Shown here: piece by piece, positions 1 to 5,264 of the stretch
How positions within the stretch are numbered: position 1 is the first letter of the stretch
Layout of the letters: each line of letters starts with the position of its first letter
The notes under the pieces: model-generated
Database searches by the model: none
What the model saw: only the letters and a program-made list of their open reading frames with translations
What the model was told of the DNA's origin: nothing
Position numbers and translations under genes: made by a program
NCBI GenBank assembly: GCA_964413275.1
Contig: CAYPSO010000146.1
Span: 1 to 8,688, forward strand
Direction: 5' to 3'
DNA: 8,688 bases
Source of the DNA: JAABRE01 sp964413275
GTDB lineage: Bacteria > Cyanobacteriota > Cyanobacteriia > Cyanobacteriales > JAABRE01

Positions 1-78
1 ATTCCTTGTGATTAGTTTATTTAAGCTCTATAAACCGTCTTTACTAATGTTGAGTTAAAATACACTCTTCCCCCCCTA

Positions 79-120
79 ATATATCAATATTTTTTGATAT
101 ATCAAGTTTATTTGATGTAT
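79..120. promoter_or_regulatory. Tandem operator, two ATCAA-N6-TTGAT dyads (ArsR-like)
   Basis: Two copies of ATCAA-N6-TTGAT lie at 83-98 and 101-116, 18 bp apart. Each extends to 9-bp arms. Unit 1 (79-102) has perfect arms ATATATCAA and TTGATATAT. Unit 2 (97-120) has ATATATCAA and TTGATGTAT, with one mismatch. The units overlap by 6 bp, so the centre also forms the 12-bp palindrome TTGATATATCAA (94-105). From memory, Synechocystis ArsR binds tandem repeats of this same ATCAA-N6-TTGAT form in front of arsBHC. The site overlaps the predicted promoter of the phosphate-binding gene, which fits a repressor. The dyads are plain in the sequence; the identity of the regulator is inference. Confidence 0.7.
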
Positions 121-123
121 GAT
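94..123 (+). promoter_or_regulatory. Sigma70-type promoter of the phosphate-binding gene
   Basis: A TTGATA -35 box (94-99) and a TATGAT -10 box (118-123) are separated by 18 bp. This predicts transcription start near 130 and a leader of about 30 nt before the ATG at 161. Both boxes lie within or at the edge of the tandem dyads, so a protein bound there would block RNA polymerase. No convincing pair of Pho boxes is seen upstream. The promoter is predicted from consensus only. Confidence 0.5.
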
Positions 124-160
124 TTAATCACTCCCACCAATTTTAGTGAAGTAAGTAAAG

Positions 161-1198
161 ATGGATATTCAAGATAAAATACCGATAAAATCAGTTCAAT
201 TGTTAGCTCTGGGAATAAGTATGGTATTGTTAGCAGTTGCCATTCCCTTATTTTCTCAATTATTTTCTCAAGAAACAAAATCGATAAAAATTGATGGGTC
301 TAGTACCGTGTATCCCATCACTAAAAAAACAGTCGAAGAGTACCAAGCCAACCAAAAACAACCAGTAGATATTAAAGTTGAATTTTCTGGTACTGGTGGA
401 GGTTTTGAGAAGTTCTGTCGGGGCGAAACTGATATTAATAACGCTTCGCGTCCGATTCAACTAGACGAAATGTCCGCCTGTAATCAATATAAAGTTCGTT
501 ATATCGAATTACCCATTGCCTTTGACGCTCTGACAATAGTAGTCAATCCTAAAAATACTTGGCTCAATAGTATCACCCTTGAAGAATTAAAGAAGATTTG
601 GTCGCCAGAGGCAGAAAAAAAAATCACTCGTTGGAATCAGGTTAGAGCGAATTTTCCCAATCAACCTCTTAATCTTTATGCTCCTGGTAAAGATTCGGGG
701 ACTTTTGATTATTTCACCGAAGCGATAGTGGGAAAAGCTGGCTCAAGTCGTAGTGATGTTACTGCTAGTGAAGATGATGACATCTTAGTACAGGGAGTAA
801 GTCAAGACCAAAATGCCCTTGGTTACTTTGGTTTAGCTTACTACGAGCAACGTGCCAATCAGATGAAAGCTCTGGCTGTAAATAGCGGTAAAGGTGCAGT
901 TTTACCTTCTAGAGAAACCGTCGAAAGAGCGCAGTACCAACCTCTCTCACGTCCTTTATTTATTTATGTCAACGCTGCTTCAGCGCAGAAAAACCAAGCT
1001 TTGAGACAATTTATCGATTTTTACCTAGCTCAAGCACCAGAAATAGTAAGTGAGGTAGGTTATGTTCCTCTACCAGGGGAAGCCTATCACATCGATAAAG
1101 TCACATTTCATAAAGGAGAAGTGGGGACAGTCTTTGAAGGACAGTCTCAATTTAATCTCACCATAGCCGAACTACTACGAAAACAAGCACGATTTTAA
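161..1198 (+). CDS. pstS: PstS/SphX-type phosphate-binding protein
   Basis: This 345-residue protein is a periplasmic phosphate-binding component of a high-affinity Pst ABC transporter. It delivers phosphate to a PstCAB permease that is not encoded here. Residues 12-37 are strongly hydrophobic and act as a signal peptide or N-terminal anchor. The family's ligand loops are visible: DGSSTVYP (45-52), SGTGGGFEKFC (76-86), NNASRPI (93-99) and KDSGTFDYF (177-185). The start is ATG at 161, preceded by a purine-rich stretch (AAGTAAGTAAAG) rather than a strong Shine-Dalgarno. No pst or ars gene follows; the next 600 bp are repeats and decayed sequence. The promoter carries an ArsR-like operator rather than a clear Pho box, so this copy may respond to arsenic, where selective phosphate uptake matters. 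The family call is firm; the regulation is inferred. Confidence 0.92.
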   Translation: MDIQDKIPIKSVQLLALGISMVLLAVAIPLFSQLFSQETKSIKIDGSSTVYPITKKTVEEYQANQKQPVDIKVEFSGTGGGFEKFCRGETDINNASRPIQLDEMSACNQYKVRYIELPIAFDALTIVVNPKNTWLNSITLEELKKIWSPEAEKKITRWNQVRANFPNQPLNLYAPGKDSGTFDYFTEAIVGKAGSSRSDVTASEDDDILVQGVSQDQNALGYFGLAYYEQRANQMKALAVNSGKGAVLPSRETVERAQYQPLSRPLFIYVNAASAQKNQALRQFIDFYLAQAPEIVSEVGYVPLPGEAYHIDKVTFHKGEVGTVFEGQSQFNLTIAELLRKQARF

Positions 1199-1297
1199 TT
1201 TTATAAGTTAAGTAGCCCTATGAAATCAGAAAGTTCACCAATTAATGCCCAAGCGGTAAAAGCTGGCAGTCAACTTAGCTCGATCGCCCTCTCGTAG

Positions 1298-1400
1298 TGG
1301 ACTGTTTCAGTTAAAAGTGTGCATTAGTAGGGTGGGCAATGCCCACCAAATCATAAAGAAAATCAAAATTCTATTGCCCTATTTTAGTTGAAACAGTCCA
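1298..1400. mobile_element. 103-bp MITE-like element
   Basis: The ends are 19-bp inverted repeats, TGGACTGTTTCAGTTAAAA at 1298-1316 and TTTTAGTTGAAACAGTCCA at 1382-1400. They match at 17 of 19 positions once one is reversed. GTAG flanks both sides (1294-1297 and 1401-1404), a candidate 4-bp target duplication. The interior has no coding capacity, so any transposase must act in trans. It carries a perfect 17-nt hairpin near the left end. I infer a non-autonomous derivative of an insertion sequence of unknown family. Confidence 0.6.
1331..1347. repeat. Perfect hairpin GGTGGGCA-A-TGCCCACC
   Basis: Eight-bp GC-rich arms are separated by one base, inside the MITE-like element. Near-identical GGTGGGCA/TGCCCACC palindromes are, as I recall, scattered through many cyanobacterial genomes. 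It is too tight to fold as RNA without opening a few pairs, and no U-run follows, so it is not a normal terminator. Confidence 0.6.
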
Positions 1401-1404
1401 GTAG

Positions 1405-1430
1405 GGTGCGTTAATGAAATGTAACGCACC
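1405..1430. repeat. Hairpin repeat GGTGCGTTA-N8-TAACGCACC
   Basis: Nine-bp perfect arms (1405-1413 and 1422-1430) surround the 8-nt loop ATGAAATG. This GGTGCGTTA...TAACGCACC form is a familiar dispersed repeat in cyanobacterial genomes. It starts directly at the right flank of the MITE-like element, so the two repeats are nested or abutting. No U-run follows on either strand. Confidence 0.6.
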
Positions 1431-1468
1431 ACCAAGATAAATGGAGAAATCCCTACTGGATTGTTTCT

Positions 1469-1615
1469 GGGGAAAAACCCGGAGTTGCGATCTGCGAAGC
1501 AGGCGCTAAAGCGATCGCGTACCCGCGCCACTCCGTGATCGCAGAAATTAATCCTAATCGTTTACAACAAGTTAGAAGACAGATGCCTTCTTTACAACAT
1601 CGCATTTTTGCTTAA
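1469..1615 (+). pseudogene. C-terminal remnant, nitrilase-family amidohydrolase
   Basis: The frame from GGG at 1469 to the TAA at 1613-1615 reads GEKPGVA, then a 16-residue GC-rich insert, then IAEINPNRLQQVRRQMPSLQ and HRIFA. The flanking parts resemble the C-terminus of carbon-nitrogen hydrolases of the nitrilase/omega-amidase type, where a 'GEKPGVAIAEI(N/D)P.RL..VR..MP.L.HR' pattern is usual. No catalytic Glu-Lys-Cys part and no start codon are present, and repeats lie upstream, so only about 33 family residues remain. The family match is from memory. An alternative is the tail of another gene with a similar ending. Confidence 0.5.
1486..1543. repeat. 58-bp palindromic insert with HIP1 core
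   Basis: TGCGATC (1486-1492) and GATCGCA (1537-1543) form inverted ends. Inside are GGCGC (1502-1506) opposed by GCGCC (1525-1529) and the HIP1 octamer GCGATCGC (1511-1518). It is far more GC-rich than its surroundings. Removing 48 bp (1490-1537) would join GVA to IAEINP in the nitrilase-like remnant without changing frame, which suggests that this is an inserted small repeat. Confidence 0.5.
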
Positions 1616-1648
1616 TAGTTCACTATTTTAAAAATAAAATGGATCGGG

Positions 1649-1702
1649 TGGGCAAATATTTTGAGATTTTGTATTGTTAAAATTATCTTAATTATTTGCC
1701 CA
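1649..1702. repeat. Wide inverted repeat TGGGCAAAT...ATTTGCCCA
   Basis: Perfect 9-bp arms (1649-1657 and 1694-1702) enclose a 36-nt AT-rich interior. The 54-bp unit could be another tiny MITE-like repeat or a weak stem-loop. It overlaps the 3' end of the short minus-strand frame at 1692-1778. Confidence 0.35.
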
Positions 1703-1778
1703 AGTGTTTAACTTCCAATGCTGCCGCCGTGCGATCAGAATAATAGTAATAGGTTTTATCATCAATTTCCTTCATCAT
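1692..1778 (-). other. Candidate 28-codon ORF or coding remnant
   Basis: From ATG at 1778 to TAA at 1694-1692 the minus strand encodes 28 residues, including DDKTYYYYSDRTAAALEVKH. The composition looks protein-like and less AT-driven than its surroundings. It lies 38 nt after the pdhA stop on the same strand. No Shine-Dalgarno is evident, and an in-frame TAA directly precedes the ATG. It may be the decayed tail of a lost gene cut by the heptamer repeat, or a small protein. I do not recognise the family. Confidence 0.25.
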
Positions 1779-1816
1779 TTATCATTTATAAAAAGGACAA
1801 ATGACAAAGGATAAAA
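1775..1816. repeat. Heptamer repeats forming an AT-rich stem
   Basis: TCATTTA occurs twice in tandem (1775-1788). After AAAAAGG come three related heptamers in the opposite sense, GACAAAT, GACAAAG and GATAAAA (1796-1816), which end at the pdhA stop codon. The arms 1778-1789 and 1797-1808 pair at 10 of 12 positions with two G-U pairs possible in the pdhA transcript. The stem is weak and has no U-run, so a terminator role is doubtful. It resembles cyanobacterial short tandem repeats. Confidence 0.4.
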
Positions 1817-2854
1817 TTACTCGTCTTCAGCAAAAATAAAACGATATAATTCGCTAGGATCGGGTTCAGGACTATTTTGAGCAAATTCAACAGCATCATC
1901 AATAGTTGCTTGAATTTTTTTATTTATTTCCTTCAACTCAGCTTCATCCGCAAGACTATGTTCGATTAAGTAAGTAGCAAATGTCTTAATTGGATCTTTT
2001 TGCGCCCAAAATTCCTTTTCATCAGGAGAGCGAAGCTCATCGGGATCGGCTAGAGAATGACCTCGAAAACGATAGGTCAAAGCTTCAATTAAAGTCGGCC
2101 CTTCACCAGCACGAGCACGAGCGATCGCAGTTTGAGCAGCATCACGTACCGCCAAAACATCCATGCCGTCAACCTCAACTCCCACCATATCAAACACACT
2201 GGCTTTCTTATAAATTTCTGGTTGAGAAGTTGCCCTATCGTGAGCCATACCAATCGCCCATTTATTATTTTCCACCACATAAATCATTGGCAACTTCCAT
2301 AAAGCAGCCATGTTTAAACATTCAAAAAACTGCCCATTATTACTCGCACCATCGCCAAAGAAACAAACACTAACTTGATCTGAGTTTTGATCCCCTAAAG
2401 CTTCTCGGCCATATTTACTGGCAAAAGCCGCACCTGTCGCCACAGGAATACCCTCAGCCACGAAAGCATAACCTCCTAAAAGTTTATGTTCGGCAGAAAA
2501 TAAATGCATTGAGCCACCTCTACCTTTACTGCAACCAGTAGCCTTACCAAATAATTCCGCCATAACCTCTCTAGCAGGTACACCACTACTAAGGGCATGA
2601 ACGTGATCTCGATAGGTGCTAGAAACATAATCTTCATCAGGGCGTAAAGATTTAATTACCCCAGTAGATACAGCCTCTTGCCCATTATAAAGGTGGACAA
2701 AGCCAAACATTTTACCTCGATAATACATTTCCGCACACTTATCCTCAAATAAGCGTCCTAACACCATATCCTCATATAAAATTAAACCTTCCTCTCTAGT
2801 AATTTTTACGGAAGAGGAATCAAATTTAGGTACAATACGTTCTTCTACAGGCAT
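1817..2854 (-). CDS. pdhA: Pyruvate dehydrogenase E1 component, alpha subunit
   Basis: At 345 residues, this is the alpha subunit of the thiamine-diphosphate-dependent E1 enzyme. With the beta subunit it decarboxylates pyruvate and passes the acetyl group to E2, feeding acetyl-CoA synthesis. The ThDP/Mg motif spans 167-197, starting GDGASNN and ending ENN. Other family landmarks are YRDH (81-84), RGGSMH (112-117) and the loop YRFRGHSLADPDELR (261-275), which corresponds to the regulatory phosphorylation loop of mitochondrial enzymes. Length and ends are those of cyanobacterial and plastid E1 alpha, and nothing is truncated. The ATG at 2854 has no clear Shine-Dalgarno. The gene stands alone, with no pdhB, E2 or E3 beside it, and diverges from ftn2. 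A HIP1 octamer lies inside (2121-2128). Confidence 0.96.
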   Translation of the reverse strand: MPVEERIVPKFDSSSVKITREEGLILYEDMVLGRLFEDKCAEMYYRGKMFGFVHLYNGQEAVSTGVIKSLRPDEDYVSSTYRDHVHALSSGVPAREVMAELFGKATGCSKGRGGSMHLFSAEHKLLGGYAFVAEGIPVATGAAFASKYGREALGDQNSDQVSVCFFGDGASNNGQFFECLNMAALWKLPMIYVVENNKWAIGMAHDRATSQPEIYKKASVFDMVGVEVDGMDVLAVRDAAQTAIARARAGEGPTLIEALTYRFRGHSLADPDELRSPDEKEFWAQKDPIKTFATYLIEHSLADEAELKEINKKIQATIDDAVEFAQNSPEPDPSELYRFIFAEDE

Positions 2855-2900
2855 AGTAATAATGATATCTAAACAACAAAATTAGAAAAAACAGCCGTAA

Positions 2901-2918
2901 CAGTTTAAGATTAAACTG
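2901..2918. promoter_or_regulatory. Perfect dyad CAGTTTAA-GA-TTAAACTG
   Basis: Eight-bp perfect arms with a 2-bp centre lie 47 bp upstream of the pdhA start. A T6 run follows at 2922-2927. As DNA it resembles an operator for a dimeric regulator of pdhA. Read on the plus strand it could be a weak stem plus U-run, but no gene ends upstream on that strand, so an operator is the better reading. The bound protein is unknown. Confidence 0.4.
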
Positions 2919-2934
2919 ACGTTTTTTGAATGCT

Positions 2935-2962
2935 AGGAGACAAAATGACTACCATTAATTAA
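2935..2962 (+). other. Five-codon minigene with strong Shine-Dalgarno
   Basis: AGGAG (2935-2939) sits 5 nt ahead of ATG ACT ACC ATT AAT TAA (2945-2962), encoding MTTIN. The ribosome site is better than that of most real genes in this window. It could be a leader minigene in the ftn2 transcript, or the start of a lost gene. Its translation is unproven. Confidence 0.25.
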
Positions 2963-3095
2963 AGATATATTTTCAAGTCAAGATGGCTGGTTAAAGCCGA
3001 TCCAAATCTTCTAAATTATCTCCTAATTCAGTAGAAGGATCGAACAGAAAATATATTCATTCGTTAATATTACGTTAAATTGATTAATTCTGAGC

Positions 3096-3112
3096 AAGGA
3101 AAGTCAGCCGTG
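3096..3112 (+). promoter_or_regulatory. Ribosome site that fixes the ftn2 start
   Basis: AAGGA (3096-3100) with a 9-nt spacer precedes GTG at 3110. The alternative TTG at 3080 has no purine-rich site in the usual window (its upstream reads TAATATTACGTTAAA). This supports translation from GTG and agrees with the N-terminus of relatives. Confidence 0.7.
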
Positions 3113-5245
3113 CGTATCCCGCTTGATTATTACAGAATACTAGGAGTGCCGATTCAGGCAACAGAAAGGCAAATAAGCCAAGCATATCAAGATCGTCGCT
3201 TACAAATGCCCAGACGGGAGTATAGTGACATAGCTATTACTGCGCGACAAAAATTGTTAGATCGAGCTTATGCAGAACTTTCCCATCCAGAAAAACGCAG
3301 TCAATATAATAACCAATTTCTCAAAAATTATGAATTGCAAATTCAGAATCAAGACAAATCTACTGTCAACGACTCGCAACAAGAAGAATTACAAGAGGAA
3401 TTAGCTAAATTAAGCCCTTGGTTAGAAATTAGTCAAGATCAATTTTTAGGCGCATTAATAATTCTTCAAGAATTAGGAGAATATGAATTAGTTTTGAGAT
3501 TAGGTGATTCTTATTTAGTCGAGGAAAATAAAGAACCAGAAACTCCAGAGAAGCAAACCGAAAGAAAAGATATAATTCTTACTATTGCTTTAGGTTGTTT
3601 AGAATTAGGTAGAGAACAATGGCAACAAAAAGAATATGAAAATGCCGTAGCCTCTGGTAAATCAGGACAAGAATTATTATTAAGGGAAGGATTATTTCCG
3701 ACAATTCAAGGGGAAATACAAGCTGATTTATCTAAATTAAGACCCTATAGAATTTTAGAATTATTGGCAGTTTCTGAAGACAATTTAACTGAAAGAAGAA
3801 AAGGCCTTCGCTTACTCCAAGAAATGTTACAGGAAAGAGGAGGAATTGAAGGATTAGGTGATGATAAATCTGGTTTAAACATTGATGATTTCCTGCGTTT
3901 TATTCAACAGTTACGAGATTATTTGACAGCCGAAGAACAACAAGAATTATTTGAATTTGAAGCTAAACGTCCCTCGGCGGTAGCTACTTATTTAGCAGTT
4001 TATGCTTTACTAGCCAGAGGTTTTGCTCAAAAAAAGCCCGAATTAATTGTTAGAGCGAAAAAATTATTATTATTTTTAAGAAAAAGACAAGATGTTCATT
4101 TAGAACAAGCAATTTGTGCCTTACTTTTAGGACAAACAGAAGAAGCAAATCATGCTTTAGAATTAAGTCACGAAGATGAATCTATTGCTTTTATTCGTGA
4201 AAATTCCCAAGGAGATCCAGATTTATTACATGGGTTATGTTTATATACAGAGCGTTGGTTAGAAAACGAAGTTTTTTTACATTTTCGAGATTTAATTGAC
4301 CGAGAAGTTTCCTTAACAGAATATTTTGCCAATTCAGAAGTTCAAGCATATTTAGAAAAATTACCTAGCGAGCAAGCTATTGAAGCTAATTTAGGAATTA
4401 GTAATAAAAGTCTTATTAATTATCAGCCAAAAGTTCCCAAAAATAATTTATCTACGACTTCTTCAGACAACACAATTATTCAAGATATTAATCCTTCCGA
4501 GAGAGATTCTCAAAAAACTTCTACAAAATTCCGACCGATTAAAAAATTCTTCTCTGGTTTAGTTTCTCAACTAAATTCTCTTTCTTCAAAAAAATCACAA
4601 AGAAAAGTAATTAATCCCAATACTTTTTCTCCCATTACATCTAAAAAAAGACGCAGAAAATTATCTAGGAATAAAAATAAACTTAATAAAAAAATACCTT
4701 TAATTTTAGTTTCTGTTATAGGAATTATAGGAGTTTTTTCTTTGAGTCATTTATTATTTAATAATAAAATCAACTCTGAGGAGTTAGGAATTAGTTTAAA
4801 TAAATCTCCCATTCCTATTCCTTCTGATAATGATGAAACTATTAATAGTTCTACCAAAAACCTTGATGAAAATATATCCAAAGAGATTATACAAACATGG
4901 TTAAATAGTAAAGTTCAAGCTTTTGGTAAAAATCATCAAATTGATATTTTAGATACTATTTTAACAGATCCTCTTTTATCTGTTCAACGTAATAGGGCAA
5001 AATCTATGCAAAACAAAAAAAGTTATTTAGAATATGAGCATGAAATTACAATTAAAAATATAAAAATTAATCCGCAAAATTCCGATCAAGCTAAAGTAGA
5101 AGCAGAAGTAACAGAAAATGCCAAATATTATCACAATGAACAATTAATTGAAAAAAACTCCTATAATTCGGATTTACTTGTAAGTTATGACTTAGTTTAT
5201 CTTAATGAGACCTGGTTAATTAGCAATTTAAAGGTTATTAGATAA
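3110..5245 (+). CDS. ftn2: Cell division protein Ftn2/ZipN (ARC6 homologue)
   Basis: This is the membrane-anchored division factor that in cyanobacteria binds FtsZ and gathers divisome proteins; it is the ancestor of plastid ARC6. I start at GTG 3110 (711 residues). AAGGA lies 9 nt upstream (3096-3100), and the protein then begins VRIPLDYYRILGV, as relatives begin MRIPLDYYRIL. An upstream in-frame TTG at 3080 would add ten residues. In this numbering, residues 1-70 form a J-like domain without the HPD motif, so Hsp70 stimulation is unlikely. Residues 100-430 form the helical cytoplasmic region, and 430-527 a Lys/Ser/Asn-rich linker ending in a basic KKRRRK patch. Residues 528-550 form one transmembrane helix, and 588-711 the ARC6-like C-terminal domain, ending ETWLISNLKVIR. 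Its 3' end meets the opposing gene with a 19-bp gap. Confidence 0.93.
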   Translation: MRIPLDYYRILGVPIQATERQISQAYQDRRLQMPRREYSDIAITARQKLLDRAYAELSHPEKRSQYNNQFLKNYELQIQNQDKSTVNDSQQEELQEELAKLSPWLEISQDQFLGALIILQELGEYELVLRLGDSYLVEENKEPETPEKQTERKDIILTIALGCLELGREQWQQKEYENAVASGKSGQELLLREGLFPTIQGEIQADLSKLRPYRILELLAVSEDNLTERRKGLRLLQEMLQERGGIEGLGDDKSGLNIDDFLRFIQQLRDYLTAEEQQELFEFEAKRPSAVATYLAVYALLARGFAQKKPELIVRAKKLLLFLRKRQDVHLEQAICALLLGQTEEANHALELSHEDESIAFIRENSQGDPDLLHGLCLYTERWLENEVFLHFRDLIDREVSLTEYFANSEVQAYLEKLPSEQAIEANLGISNKSLINYQPKVPKNNLSTTSSDNTIIQDINPSERDSQKTSTKFRPIKKFFSGLVSQLNSLSSKKSQRKVINPNTFSPITSKKRRRKLSRNKNKLNKKIPLILVSVIGIIGVFSLSHLLFNNKINSEELGISLNKSPIPIPSDNDETINSSTKNLDENISKEIIQTWLNSKVQAFGKNHQIDILDTILTDPLLSVQRNRAKSMQNKKSYLEYEHEITIKNIKINPQNSDQAKVEAEVTENAKYYHNEQLIEKNSYNSDLLVSYDLVYLNETWLISNLKVIR

Positions 5246-5264
5246 TTTGATATTAATATAATTT

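Larger units (their letters stand above)
1199..1816. other. Gene-poor stretch of repeats and gene remnants
   Basis: No intact gene or tRNA is seen in these 618 bp. From left to right it holds: a 25-codon open frame (1220-1297, unrecognised) that ends exactly at the left end of a 103-bp MITE-like element; the element itself, with an internal hairpin; a second hairpin repeat; a decayed 3' gene end; a wide inverted repeat; a 28-codon coding-like stretch on the minus strand; and heptamer repeats running up to the pdhA stop codon. This looks like a degenerating intergenic region that collects small dispersed repeats. Confidence 0.6.
2855..3109. promoter_or_regulatory. Divergent control region between pdhA and ftn2
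   Basis: This 255-bp space must hold promoters for both outward-reading genes. I see a perfect 8-bp dyad (2901-2918), a five-codon minigene with a strong ribosome site (2935-2962), a short minus-strand frame (2991-3056) and the direct repeat CGTTAA at 3062 and 3073. I could not place -10/-35 pairs for either gene with confidence. Confidence 0.45.

Noticed and set aside
20..60. Possible Pho box (8-bp direct repeats with 3-bp gaps) upstream of pstS
   Set aside because: CTTTACTA and TTGAGTTA (39-57) fit the cyanobacterial consensus only partly, and no regular run of repeats continues, unlike the clear dyads at 79-120.
260..460. Minus-strand frame inside pstS
   Set aside because: It is a shadow of the well-supported phosphate-binding gene and shows no recognisable domain.
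2089..2280. Second minus-strand frame within pdhA
   Set aside because: It is an out-of-frame overlap with the ThDP-binding core of pdhA and has no ribosome site.
1990..2373. Plus-strand frame of 127 codons inside pdhA
   Set aside because: It lies opposite conserved E1 alpha sequence, is His/Gln-rich without domain features, and is best explained as an antisense shadow.
3062..3078. Direct repeat CGTTAA (3062 and 3073) as a regulator site for ftn2
   Set aside because: It is only six bases twice in AT-rich DNA and matches no regulator consensus I know.
5246..5264. Bidirectional terminator between ftn2 and the PEP-synthase-like gene
   Set aside because: There is only an AT palindrome (ATATTAATAT) with no stable GC stem, so a terminator cannot be claimed.
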